This document shows, piece after piece, positions 34,187 to 43,025 of a DNA stretch of 64,000 bases. Numbering within the stretch: position 1 is the first letter of the stretch; each line of letters begins with the position of its first letter. This DNA is from Nocardia macrotermitis (GTDB lineage Bacteria > Actinomycetota > Actinomycetes > Mycobacteriales > Mycobacteriaceae). The notes beneath the pieces were generated by a model. That model was not told where the DNA came from. It saw only the letters and a program-made list of their open reading frames with translations, and made no database searches. The stretch lies in assembly GCF_009604405.1 (NCBI RefSeq), contig NZ_WEGK01000001.1, positions 1-64,000 on the forward strand, in the 5' to 3' direction. Both the position numbers and the translations under genes were made by a program.

Positions 34187-35545
34187 TCATGCGGCGAGCG
34201 GGGCGAGCAGGGCGCGGGCGCCGGGAGCGGTGATCATCCCGTCCACGACCGCGCCGATCGTGCGCACTGTGGTCCGGTCGAGCAGCCCGGTGAACAGCGC
34301 GGCGAGCCGGTCGCGGTCGAAGGGCCGGAAGTCGGTGTCGCCGACCGGATTTCCGGTCTCGGCGGTGTGTGTGCGCCCGTCGGCCAGGCGTACCGAGATC
34401 CGTGCGGCGCGGTTGTCGGGGAGTTTCGTGGTGAGTTCGGGAGCTTCGCTCATCCGCACTGCGGCAGCGACTTTCGCGATCTCGGGGGCGTCGTCGGGCA
34501 GGAGTTCGGTATAGCGGGGCGTGACCTCGCCGTGCAGCAGGGCGGTGGCCGCGACGAACGGCACCGAGAACATCGCGGACAACTGGTTGTGCCACGTCGT
34601 CCGATCGAGCCCGGCGGCCAGAGCATGCGTCCGCACATCGATTCCGACTGTCGCAGCGGCGATTTCGGCTACGTCGGGCTCCGCGCCGAACAACGCGGTA
34701 CGGGCATCGATCAGCAGATCCGCCACGGGATGCGTGTACGAACACGACGAATGCCGCTTGAAATAATTTCCGGTGATATCGAACCGGGTCCCCAACTCCC
34801 GACTCAATTCCTCCGGCGCGAAAGTCCCGAGCAACTCCCCCAGCGAACGCGCGGCGGTCCCGGTATTGCGCGCCGCACCGGCCAGCGCGAACCGAGCCGC
34901 GGCAATCCCGGACGCGTTCGCCGCCCCCACCCAGGCATCACGCACCGGATTGCCGTCCAATGCCGCGGCGAAATGCCCGGCCACCGGCAACCCGGACCCG
35001 GCATCGATCGCCGCCGCAGTACGTTCGGCATCCAACCCCAGCAGGCGGGCGCACCCCGCCGCGGCACCGGCCACACCCCAGTTCCCGTGCGGATGCGTAC
35101 CCCGCCGCAGCGAGGTGGCCCGGCCGAACCGCGCGGCCACCTCGTAACCGGCCAGCAGCGCCGCCGCCAGATCCGTTCCGGCAGCATCGTTTTCGGCAGC
35201 CATGGCGAGAACCGCCGGAAACACGTGCGCCGCCGGATGCCCCTTGGCGTACTTGTTGCCCTCGTCCAACTCCAGACACACCGTCGCGGGACCGTTGAGC
35301 CAGGCCGCGGTGACCGGATCGGTCAGCGCACCCCCGCCGACCACCGGACTGTGCCCCGTCGGCGCGGGCCACGCGGCCCGCAGCGCACGCTGCCCCTCGG
35401 TCCGCGCACCCACCGCATTGGCGGCCAGCACATCTAACAGGACGGTGCCCAACCGCTCGGCGACGGGCTCGGGCACGGTCTCCCAACGCAATTCGGACAC
35501 CCAGGTCCCCAGCGCCGTCACGGATTCGGTAACCGAACAGGTCAT
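34187..35545 (-). CDS. MmgE/PrpD family protein (copy 1)
   Basis: A 452-aa member of the MmgE/PrpD family, which includes 2-methylcitrate dehydratase, cis-aconitate decarboxylase and iminodisuccinate epimerase. It shows the LDEGNKYAKGHPAAHVFPAVLA block near residues 93-114, the usual D-x-x-HP signature region, and the C-terminal FKRHSSCSYTHP block near 263-274. First gene of the leftward run, divergent from the IclR regulator at 211 bp. The reaction is probably hydration/dehydration, decarboxylation or epimerisation of a di- or tricarboxylate. Confidence 0.87.
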   Translation of the reverse strand: MTCSVTESVTALGTWVSELRWETVPEPVAERLGTVLLDVLAANAVGARTEGQRALRAAWPAPTGHSPVVGGGALTDPVTAAWLNGPATVCLELDEGNKYAKGHPAAHVFPAVLAMAAENDAAGTDLAAALLAGYEVAARFGRATSLRRGTHPHGNWGVAGAAAGCARLLGLDAERTAAAIDAGSGLPVAGHFAAALDGNPVRDAWVGAANASGIAAARFALAGAARNTGTAARSLGELLGTFAPEELSRELGTRFDITGNYFKRHSSCSYTHPVADLLIDARTALFGAEPDVAEIAAATVGIDVRTHALAAGLDRTTWHNQLSAMFSVPFVAATALLHGEVTPRYTELLPDDAPEIAKVAAAVRMSEAPELTTKLPDNRAARISVRLADGRTHTAETGNPVGDTDFRPFDRDRLAALFTGLLDRTTVRTIGAVVDGMITAPGARALLAPLAA

Positions 35546-35581
35546 GACCGACCTTCACCGCCTTCCAGAATTTCAGCTGTA

Positions 35582-35737
35582 CCGCTCAGCGGACCACTGC
35601 ATATGCCTTCGATCCTGACACTTAGCCTGACTAAACGTCAACCGCTGGCCGTAAATCCGAAAAGACACACTTGACAGCAGTGCCATACCTGATGCTTTGC
35701 TGGAAGACGACAGTATTCGAGCCGTTCCGCTGAACGG
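35582..35737. promoter_or_regulatory. Two palindromes in the IclR divergent region
   Basis: CCGCT-C-AGCGG at 35582-35592 lies near the leftward operon start, and CCGTTC-CGCT-GAACGG at 35722-35737 lies just upstream of the IclR start. Between them are TTGAC-like -35 words on both strands (near 35640 on minus, 35671 on plus). They are likely operators and promoters of the two divergent units. Confidence 0.45.
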
Positions 35738-35756
35738 TACGACCTCCGGGAGAGCC

Positions 35757-36524
35757 ATGACCGAGCCCACGCCGGGCACCGAGGCCGCCGCACGCGTCGC
35801 AGACGTGCTGCTGCTGTTCACCGACGGGCCGTCCCGGCTCGGGGTCAGTGCGATCGCGCGCGAACTCGGCCTGAGCAAGGCGGTGGTGCATCGCATCCTG
35901 CAATCACTCGCCACCCGCGGCATGGTCGTGCTGGATCCCGAAACTCGGCAGTACCGGCTCGGCGCGGCGGCAACAGCCCTGGGGGCCAGGGCATTTCGCG
36001 ATTCGGATCTGCGCGCCAGCGCACTGGACCTGCTCCGGGCACTGCGCGACGAGACCGGCGAGACCGCGACGCTGACCGCCCTGGTCCCCGACGGCCGGAT
36101 CTACCTCGACCAGGTCGAGGGCACCCACGAGATCAAGATGACCGTCGAACTGGGCCGCCGTTTCCCGTTGCACGCGGGCAGTTCCGGCAAATGCATGCTC
36201 GCCTTCCTGCCCGAGGACGCGCGCCGCCGCGCCCTGGCCGAACCGCTCCCCGCGCTCACCGCGAGCACCGTCACCGATCCGGACTCCCTGGCCGCCGAAC
36301 TCGACGAGGTGCGCGCCCGCGGTTTCGCGCAGTCGGGCGGCGAACGTCAGGCCGACGCGGGTTCGGTGGCCGCGCCCGTCTTCGGCATCACCGGCGAGGT
36401 GATCGGCTCGATCTCGGTGTGCGGGCCGCGCTACCGGGTCACCGAGGAATTCGTCGAGAAGATCGCGCCGCGCGTGGTGGACACCGCCGGGCGCATCTCC
36501 CGCCGCATGGGTCATGGCGGCTGA
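35757..36524 (+). CDS. IclR-family transcriptional regulator
   Basis: A 255-aa regulator with the IclR winged-helix N terminus (ARELGLSKAVVHRILQSLATRGMV, about residues 35-58) and the C-terminal GAF-like effector domain (HAGSSGKCMLAFLP near 140, and GGERQADAGSVAAPVFG near 195). Start at the ATG at 35757 with a GGGAGA upstream. It lies between two divergent catabolic runs with an MmgE/PrpD gene on each side, and is the likely regulator of both. IclR proteins often sense the pathway's substrate or an intermediate. Confidence 0.92.
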   Translation: MTEPTPGTEAAARVADVLLLFTDGPSRLGVSAIARELGLSKAVVHRILQSLATRGMVVLDPETRQYRLGAAATALGARAFRDSDLRASALDLLRALRDETGETATLTALVPDGRIYLDQVEGTHEIKMTVELGRRFPLHAGSSGKCMLAFLPEDARRRALAEPLPALTASTVTDPDSLAAELDEVRARGFAQSGGERQADAGSVAAPVFGITGEVIGSISVCGPRYRVTEEFVEKIAPRVVDTAGRISRRMGHGG

Positions 36525-36551
36525 GAACACCGCTGTACGAAGGGAATTCAG

Positions 36552-37739
36552 ATGTCTGTGCAAGCATTGGCCGGGATCAAGGTGCTCGATGTGGCCACCC
36601 TGTTCGCCGGGCCGATGGCCGCGACCCTGCTCGGGGATCACGGGGCCGAGGTGATCAAGGTGGAACATCCGCGCGGCGATCCGTCCCGCACCCACGGCGC
36701 CAGTAAGGACGGCATCGGGCTGTGGTGGAAGATGTTGGGGCGCAACAAGAAATCGCTCACGCTCTATCTCGGGTCACCGGAGGGGCAGCGGTTGTTCCGC
36801 GAGCTGGCCGCCGACGCCGACGTCATCATCGAGAACTTCCGTCCGGGCACCCTCGAACGCTGGGGACTGGGCTATGACGTTCTCGCACAGGACAATCCGG
36901 GCCTGATCCTGGCCCGGGTCACCGGATTCGGCCAGTTCGGCCCCTACGCCACCCGACCGGGTTTCGGCACGCTCGCCGAGGCCATGAGCGGATTCGCCGC
37001 GCTCACCGGCGAACCGGACGGCCCGCCCACCCTGCCGCCGTTCGGCCTCGCCGACGGCGTCGCCGCGCTGACCACCGCATTCGGCATCATGACCGCCCTG
37101 CACGCCCGGCACGCCACCGGCCGCGGCCAGATCCTGGACATGGCGATCATCGAACCGCTGCTCACCGTGCTGGGCCCGCAGATCACCGCCTACGACCAAC
37201 TCGGCGTGCTGCAACCGCGCACCGGCAACCGCTCCACCAACAACGCACCGCGCAACACCTACCAGTGCAGCGACGGCAGCTGGGTCGCGGTCTCCACCAG
37301 CGCCCAGTCCATCGCCGAACGCGTGATGCGCCTGGTCGGGCGGCCGGAACTGATCGAGGAGCCGTGGTTCGCGGCCGGACGCACCCGCGCCGAACACGCC
37401 GACGAACTGGACGACGCGGTGGGTTCCTGGATCGCCGCGCGCGGACGCGACGAGGTGGTCAGCGCCTTCGAGGAGGCACAGGCCGCGGTCGCCCCGATCT
37501 ACACCGCCGCGGACATCATGTCCGATCCGCAGTACGCCGCACTCGGCAGCGTGCTGCGCATCGAGGATCCGGAACTGGGCACGCTGCGGATGCCCAACAT
37601 CCCGTTCCGGCTCAGCGACACCCCCGGCGAAATCCGTTCCACCGGACCGAGACTCGGCGAACACACCGCGGAGATCCTGGCCCGCTTCGGCGTCGGCGAA
37701 CAGCGGTTGAGCGAACTGCGTGAGCAGGGTGTGGCGTGA
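36552..37739 (+). CDS. CaiB/BaiF-family (class III) CoA transferase
   Basis: Moves CoA from a donor thioester such as succinyl-CoA to a carboxylic acid. The 395-aa protein has the class III layout: N-terminal LDVATLFAGPMAATLLGDHGAEVIKVEHP, an IENFRPG segment at about 93-99 and the catalytic Asp168 in GLADGVA. It follows the IclR gene by 27 bp and overlaps the CitE-like gene by 4 bp. The pair (CoA transfer, then C-C cleavage by a CitE-type lyase) matches activation and splitting of hydroxy-dicarboxylates such as citramalate or malate derivatives. Confidence 0.92.
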   Translation: MSVQALAGIKVLDVATLFAGPMAATLLGDHGAEVIKVEHPRGDPSRTHGASKDGIGLWWKMLGRNKKSLTLYLGSPEGQRLFRELAADADVIIENFRPGTLERWGLGYDVLAQDNPGLILARVTGFGQFGPYATRPGFGTLAEAMSGFAALTGEPDGPPTLPPFGLADGVAALTTAFGIMTALHARHATGRGQILDMAIIEPLLTVLGPQITAYDQLGVLQPRTGNRSTNNAPRNTYQCSDGSWVAVSTSAQSIAERVMRLVGRPELIEEPWFAAGRTRAEHADELDDAVGSWIAARGRDEVVSAFEEAQAAVAPIYTAADIMSDPQYAALGSVLRIEDPELGTLRMPNIPFRLSDTPGEIRSTGPRLGEHTAEILARFGVGEQRLSELREQGVA

Positions 37740-38596
37740 TCGGCAAGGCGCGCAGCTGGCTGTATGTTCCGGCGCATCGGCCCGAACTGCTCGTGAAGGC
37801 GATGGCGGGCCCGGCCGACGCGGTGGTGTACGACCTCGAGGACGCGGTCGCCGCGCCGCACAAGGCGACCGCCCGCGCGAACGCCGTCACCGCGGTGTCA
37901 CAGCCCTGGCCCAAACCACTGTGGATCAGGATCAATTCGCCCGAAACCCCTTGGGGCGACAGCGATATCGAGGCCCTCGCCGAATACGAGATCGCCGGAA
38001 TCCGGGTGCCCAAATGCGATGACCCCGATGCCGTCGCGCGCATCGCCGACCGCCTCGCGGCTCCCCTGCATCTGCTCGTGGAATCGGCGCTGGCCGTGGA
38101 GCACGCGTTCCGGCTGGCCGCCTGCCATCCGCTGGTCGCCTCGGTCTCCCTCGGCGAGGCCGATCTACTCGCCGACCTGCGGGTCCGCGACAGCACCGCG
38201 CTGGAGTGGGCACGGCAGCGCGTGGTCACGGCCAACCGCGCGGCCGGTCTGCCCAGCCCGCCGCACGCGGTCTGGACCGACGTCGCGGACCTGCACGGAC
38301 TCGTCACCGACAGCACCACCGCCCGCGACCGCGGCTTCTTCGGCCGCTCGGTCGTGCACCCGAAACAGATCGAACCCGTCAACGCCGTATTCACCCCGAG
38401 CCACACCGAGATCGACGACGCCCGCCGACTCCTGAACTCCTTGCACGGCAAGGATTCCGCCGCCTGGCTCGACGATCAGGGTCGCTTCGTCGACCCGGCC
38501 GTCGTCGCCCGCAGCCGCTGGGTGCTCGACCTCACCGAGCAGTTCGACGTCGAACGACCATCCACCAGCCCCGACACCCGAGGAACCACATCATGA
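37736..38596 (+). CDS. CitE-like HpcH/HpaI family lyase
   Basis: A 286-aa TIM-barrel lyase resembling citrate lyase beta subunit and malyl/citramalyl-CoA lyases. Family markers are the N-terminal ARSWLYVPAHRPELLVKA, VYDLEDAV at about 31-38, the LVESALAV glutamate near 114, SLGEADL near 138 and a GFFGRSVVHPKQIEPVN segment near 200-216 typical of CitE-like proteins. GTG start overlapping the CoA transferase stop. It probably cleaves the CoA ester made by that enzyme to acetyl-CoA (or propionyl-CoA) and a keto acid. Confidence 0.9.
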   Translation: MIGKARSWLYVPAHRPELLVKAMAGPADAVVYDLEDAVAAPHKATARANAVTAVSQPWPKPLWIRINSPETPWGDSDIEALAEYEIAGIRVPKCDDPDAVARIADRLAAPLHLLVESALAVEHAFRLAACHPLVASVSLGEADLLADLRVRDSTALEWARQRVVTANRAAGLPSPPHAVWTDVADLHGLVTDSTTARDRGFFGRSVVHPKQIEPVNAVFTPSHTEIDDARRLLNSLHGKDSAAWLDDQGRFVDPAVVARSRWVLDLTEQFDVERPSTSPDTRGTTS

Positions 38597-39414
38597 ACGC
38601 CGTCACCGGTACCCTGCTCCAGGCCGTCGCGCAGGGACTGCGCACGATCGAACTGGGCCAGCCACTGTTCACCGGGATGCCCTGCTCCCCCAACCACCCC
38701 GGCTTCCGCATGACACTCGCCCGCCGCCACGGGGACATGATGCGCCCCGACGGCGGTTCGGCGAGCAACGAGGTGATCATCACCGGCGGCCACGTCGGCA
38801 CCCACATCGATTCCCTCTCGCACGTGAGCCACAACGGCAAGCTGCACGGCGACGTCGACGCCGAATCCGCCCAGCGCGGAGGGAAATTCAGCGAACACGG
38901 CACCGAGAAGATCCCGCCCATGATCACCCGCGGCGTGCTGCTGGACGTGGCGGGCGCCAAGGGCGTGGACACCCTCGAGCCGGGTTACGGGGTGACCGAA
39001 GCCGATCTGATCGCCGCGGCCGAACGCGCCGGAGTCACACCCGAGGCCGGTGACGTCGCCCTGGTGCGCACCGGCTGGGCACGCAATTTCGACGACGCCG
39101 CAACGTATCTCGGCCACGACACCGGCGTCCCGGGCCTGACCGTCGACGCCGCCTCGTGGCTGGCCGCCCGCGGCGTCGTCGCCACCGGCGCGGACACCAC
39201 CGCCTACGAGCAGATCCCCGCCGGGGCCGGACACCGCGAACTGCCTGTGCACCGAGTTCTGTTGGTGGAGAACGGAATCTACATCATGGAACATCTGAAC
39301 CTGGAAGCGGTCGCCGCCGAGGGACTGGCCGAATTCCTGTTCGTGGTCGCCCCGCTGCGCATCGTCGGCGGCACCGGCTCCCCGATCCGCCCGGTCGCGG
39401 TGGTGGGCGCGTGA
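38593..39414 (+). CDS. Cyclase-family (kynurenine formamidase-like) hydrolase
   Basis: A metal-dependent hydrolase of 273 aa with the signature H-x-GTH-x-D-x3-H at His67, His71, Asp73 and His77. Members hydrolyse amides, formamides or lactones (kynurenine formamidase, isatin hydrolase). The ATG overlaps the CitE-like stop by 4 bp and its own stop overlaps the next start, showing tight co-translation. In this operon it may open a ring or hydrolyse an amide before or after CoA transfer. Confidence 0.9.
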   Translation: MNAVTGTLLQAVAQGLRTIELGQPLFTGMPCSPNHPGFRMTLARRHGDMMRPDGGSASNEVIITGGHVGTHIDSLSHVSHNGKLHGDVDAESAQRGGKFSEHGTEKIPPMITRGVLLDVAGAKGVDTLEPGYGVTEADLIAAAERAGVTPEAGDVALVRTGWARNFDDAATYLGHDTGVPGLTVDAASWLAARGVVATGADTTAYEQIPAGAGHRELPVHRVLLVENGIYIMEHLNLEAVAAEGLAEFLFVVAPLRIVGGTGSPIRPVAVVGA

Positions 39415-40823
39415 CCCCCACTCCCGCACAACAACTCGGCGCACTGGCCGCCCGCGTCCACGCCGACGGCCTGTCCGCCGACCTGCGCACCGATCTGGCC
39501 GGACGCGTCCTGGACCTGCTGGGCAACTGCCTGGCCGCACTCGGCGAGAAACCCGCCGAGGTGGTGCGCGCCGTGGTCGCCGACTGGGGCGGCAATCCGG
39601 CCGGCACCGCCCTGGGCATCGCGGACAAGCTCCCCGCCCCCTCGGCCGCCCTGGTCAACGGAACCCTCGCGCACAGTTTGGATTTCGACGACACCCACCT
39701 GCCCTCGGTCCTGCATCCGTCCTCGGCGGTGATCCCCGCCGCCCTCGCGGTCGCCGAACGCACCGGCGCGAGCGGGCCGTCCTTCCTGGACGCCGCGACC
39801 GTCGGCATCGAGGTCACCTGCCGCCTGGGGATGGCCGGCTACGACGAGGAGAACGCGAATTCGGTGTTCTTCGACCGCGGCCAGCACGCCACCGCGATCT
39901 GCGGCGCGGTCGGCGCCGCGGTCGCCGCGGGCATGCTGCTGGGCCTGGACGCCGAGCAGATCACCTCGGCCATCGGCATCGCGTGCAGCATGGGTTCGGG
40001 GGTGATCGAGGCGAATCGCACCGGTGGCACCGTCAAACGCATCCACTGCGGCTGGGCCGCGCACGCGGGTGTGGTCGCCGCGCAGATGGCGCAGCACGGG
40101 CTCACCGGGCCGCCCACGGTCCTCGAGGGGCGTTTCGGCTTCCTCCAGGCGTTCTGCGGCGACCGATTCGATATCGAGCAGGTCACCCGCGGTCTCGGCG
40201 AGCGCTGGGAGACGCCGGGCATCTTCTTCAAACCCTATCCGTGCAATCACTTCACCCATGCGGGCGTGGACGCCGCGCTGCGGTTGCGGCGGGCGGGGAT
40301 CGATCCGGCGCGGATCACCGAACTGACTCTCGGTGTGCCCGAACCGGTGCTGCGCACCATCGGCGAGCCGATCGAGGAGAAGCGGCGGCCGCGTTCGGGC
40401 TATCACGGGGCGTTCAGCGGCCCGTATACCGTGGCCGCGGCGCTGCTCGGCGGCGGCGGGCTCGGGGTGTTCCACGAGGATTTCACCGATGCCGCCGTCC
40501 GGGATCCGGCGCGACTGGCGATCGCGGACAAGGTGAATGTGGTGGCCGATCCGGAATGCACCCGGATCTTCCCCCGGCAGTTCCCCGCCGTGCTCACCGC
40601 GCACCTGGACGACGGAACCACACGCACGGAACGGATTTCGCAGAATCGCGGCGGCCCGGCGAACCCGTTGTCCGAGCGGGAACTCACGCTGAAATTCACC
40701 TCGAACGCCACGCGCGCTGTTCCCGCCGAGACCGCCGACCGGCTCGCCGAGGCGATCTGGCGGCTGCCCTCGGGCGGCGCGGTGAACGACATTCTCCCAA
40801 GTGTTCCCGTCAGCGGAACATAA
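39411..40823 (+). CDS. MmgE/PrpD family protein (copy 2)
   Basis: A 470-aa MmgE/PrpD member distinct from the copy at 34187. It keeps the classic signature LAHSLDFDDTHLPSVLHPSSAVIPAAL (about residues 84-110, with the active-site Asp and His) and the FFKPYPCNHFTHAG block near 274-287. The signature is closer to catalytically typical 2-methylcitrate dehydratase/cis-aconitate decarboxylase members than copy 1. GTG start overlapping the cyclase stop (GTGA). Last gene of the coupled set; followed by the transporter after 133 bp. Confidence 0.88.
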   Translation: MTPTPAQQLGALAARVHADGLSADLRTDLAGRVLDLLGNCLAALGEKPAEVVRAVVADWGGNPAGTALGIADKLPAPSAALVNGTLAHSLDFDDTHLPSVLHPSSAVIPAALAVAERTGASGPSFLDAATVGIEVTCRLGMAGYDEENANSVFFDRGQHATAICGAVGAAVAAGMLLGLDAEQITSAIGIACSMGSGVIEANRTGGTVKRIHCGWAAHAGVVAAQMAQHGLTGPPTVLEGRFGFLQAFCGDRFDIEQVTRGLGERWETPGIFFKPYPCNHFTHAGVDAALRLRRAGIDPARITELTLGVPEPVLRTIGEPIEEKRRPRSGYHGAFSGPYTVAAALLGGGGLGVFHEDFTDAAVRDPARLAIADKVNVVADPECTRIFPRQFPAVLTAHLDDGTTRTERISQNRGGPANPLSERELTLKFTSNATRAVPAETADRLAEAIWRLPSGGAVNDILPSVPVSGT

Positions 40824-40956
40824 TCCGCACAATTTCCCGAATTCACGGGGTAGTTACGCGAAAACGCTGTGCCGAAACAATTTATGACACATAGTTTCAG
40901 CACCTTTTATTCAATAAGTTCCGCCAGCCGGAACGGTGGACGATGAGGTAACCACC

Positions 40957-42237
40957 ATGCGCCAACATTTCCGCTGGGCCACGGTCGCAATGATCGTCGT
41001 GCTCGTCATCATCAATTACATCGATCGCAGCGCGGTGTCGTATGCGGTGAAACCCCTCGAGGCCGAATTCGGCATCGACCACGCCGATTACGGCGTCATC
41101 AGTTCCGCGTTCTCCATCGGATACATGGTGTTCGCATTTCTCGCCGGTCCGCTGGTCGACAAATTCGGGCCCCGCCGAATTCTGTTGGTGGGCATGGTGT
41201 TCTGGTCGGTCGCCACCGCCGTCACGCCGATTTCCGGCGGTTTCACCGGACTGCTGCTGATCCGCATCGTGCTCGGTGCGGGCGAGGCGCCCTGCTTCCC
41301 CGCGGCGACCCGGGTGATCAGCCGCTGGCTGCCGAGTGTGGAGCGCGGTTTCGCGCTGGCGCTGGTCGGCGGCGTCGCGGTATCGGGCAGTCTGCTGATC
41401 GGCGGGCCGATCGTCACCCAGCTCATCGCGGGTCTGGGCTGGCGCGGCATGTTCTGGGTGCTGGCCGGGCTCGGGGTGCTGTGGGCGCTGGTCGCGATCG
41501 GGCTGCTGTACAACACACCGGCGGCCACCACGCGCGTGTCGGCGGCGGAACGCGCGTACATCGAATCCGGGCAGCTGGCCGAGGAGACCTCCGAACGTCA
41601 GGAGAAGGTGAACTGGCGGCGGATCCTCACCAACCGCAATCTGTGGATCGTCGGCGTCGGCTACTTCGCCTGGGGTTACATCTTCTGGGCGTTCATGTAC
41701 TGGCTGCCCGAATACCTGTCCACCTCATACCATTTGAGCGTCAAGCAGGTCGGCGCGTTCACCGTCGCGCCGTGGGCCGCGGGTGTGGTCGGCGCGCTCA
41801 TCGGCGGTGTGCTGGTCGACAAGGTGTATGCCCGCACCGGAAAGATTCGCAGTCGCTTCACCATCATGGGTATCGCGCTGCTGCTGGCCGGGGCCGCGCT
41901 GATTCCGATCGTGTCCGCGCCCTCGCTGGTCACGGCCGTGGTGTTCATCTCGATCGGTGTCGGCTGCGGGTTCGTCACCGGTGGCATCTGGTGGGTGGCC
42001 GCGATCGACGCCGAGCCGAGCCAGCCCGGCACCGCCGCCGGATTCGCCGACGCCTGCTTCGCGCTCTCGGGTGTGGTCGCGCCGCTGGTGATGGGGTTCA
42101 TCGTGCAGAGCACCGGGACGTTCGCCAGCGGATTCGTGGTCATGGTGGTGCTGGCGCTGCTCGGCGCGGGGCTGATGTTGTTCGGCACCCGCGAACCCGC
42201 GCGGGAGACGACCGAGGCGCAGACCACCGCCGCGTGA
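40957..42237 (+). CDS. MFS transporter, ACS (anion:cation symporter) type
   Basis: A 426-aa membrane transporter with 12 predicted segments. The start AMIVVLVIINYIDRSAVSYAVKPLEAEFG is typical of the anion:cation symporter branch that imports organic acids (hexuronates, glucarate, tartrate, phthalate), and RIVLGAGEAPCFPAATRVISRWLP is its usual TM4 motif. Start at 40957 with GAGGTAA upstream; the 133-bp gap before it is AT-rich and may hold its own promoter. It probably brings in the carboxylic acid degraded by the preceding genes. Confidence 0.9.
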   Translation: MRQHFRWATVAMIVVLVIINYIDRSAVSYAVKPLEAEFGIDHADYGVISSAFSIGYMVFAFLAGPLVDKFGPRRILLVGMVFWSVATAVTPISGGFTGLLLIRIVLGAGEAPCFPAATRVISRWLPSVERGFALALVGGVAVSGSLLIGGPIVTQLIAGLGWRGMFWVLAGLGVLWALVAIGLLYNTPAATTRVSAAERAYIESGQLAEETSERQEKVNWRRILTNRNLWIVGVGYFAWGYIFWAFMYWLPEYLSTSYHLSVKQVGAFTVAPWAAGVVGALIGGVLVDKVYARTGKIRSRFTIMGIALLLAGAALIPIVSAPSLVTAVVFISIGVGCGFVTGGIWWVAAIDAEPSQPGTAAGFADACFALSGVVAPLVMGFIVQSTGTFASGFVVMVVLALLGAGLMLFGTREPARETTEAQTTAA

Positions 42238-42260
42238 TCGTGGCACGACCCCGGAGGCGT

Positions 42261-43025
42261 TCAGTCCCGCTCGGCGCGCATGCCCGCGCGGTACGCACCC
42301 GGAGTCGTGCCCATCGTCTGGGCGAAGGTGTGCACGAACGCACTCGTGGTCGCCCAGCCGCAGGCGTGCGCGGTATCGGTGACCGCCGCGCCCTCGGCGA
42401 GCATCACCATCGCGGCGAAAACCCTTGTGCGCGTTCGCCATTGCGGGTAGGTCATGGCGAATTCGGTGCGGAACAGGCGGGACAGGGTGCGTTCGCCGGT
42501 GTGCACGTCGCGGGCCACATCGGCGAGGGTGCGAGGCACGCTCAGATCGGCCTCCACCAGACGACATGCGTTGGCCAGCCGGATATCTCGCGGCACGGGC
42601 AGGGTGAACGGCTGTTCCGCGACCCGGTGCAGCCGGTCCCGCAGCACCGCCCGCAGGTGCCGGGTTTCGGTGGTGGTGAGCGTCGGGCTGGTGAGGGCGA
42701 TGAGCACCTCCCGGACCAGGGCGTCGACGGCGATGATCGTCGGGGTCCGCACATCCAGCAGCGGGGCGCTCCCCCGCGCGGGGAAGCCGACCGCGTGAAA
42801 TCGGCTGCGGCCGTAGAACCGATGTTCGTGCCAGGTGTTCGCCGGAATCCACAGGGCCCGGTCGTTCGGCGTGATCCAGGAACCGTGTTCGGTGTGGATC
42901 GCCAGGACGCCGGAGCTGACGTAGATCAGCTGATGGTCGTCGTGGCGGTGACGATCGATGACGTCCCCGCCCTCGCGGGCATAGGACGTCGTCGGCGCAA
43001 CCGGCGTATGGCGGATCGCAATCAT
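42261..43025 (-). CDS. AraC-family transcriptional regulator
   Basis: A 254-aa regulator with an N-terminal cupin-like sensing domain (HRHDDHQLIYVSSGVLAIHTEHGSW, residues ~25-50) and two C-terminal helix-turn-helices (LADVARDVHTGERTLSRLFRTEF and VTDTAHACGWATTSAFVHTFAQTMGTTPGAYR). Its start overlaps the stop of the upstream MFS gene by 4 bp, so the two are one unit and the regulator probably controls this exporter. Confidence 0.92.
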   Translation of the reverse strand: MIAIRHTPVAPTTSYAREGGDVIDRHRHDDHQLIYVSSGVLAIHTEHGSWITPNDRALWIPANTWHEHRFYGRSRFHAVGFPARGSAPLLDVRTPTIIAVDALVREVLIALTSPTLTTTETRHLRAVLRDRLHRVAEQPFTLPVPRDIRLANACRLVEADLSVPRTLADVARDVHTGERTLSRLFRTEFAMTYPQWRTRTRVFAAMVMLAEGAAVTDTAHACGWATTSAFVHTFAQTMGTTPGAYRAGMRAERD

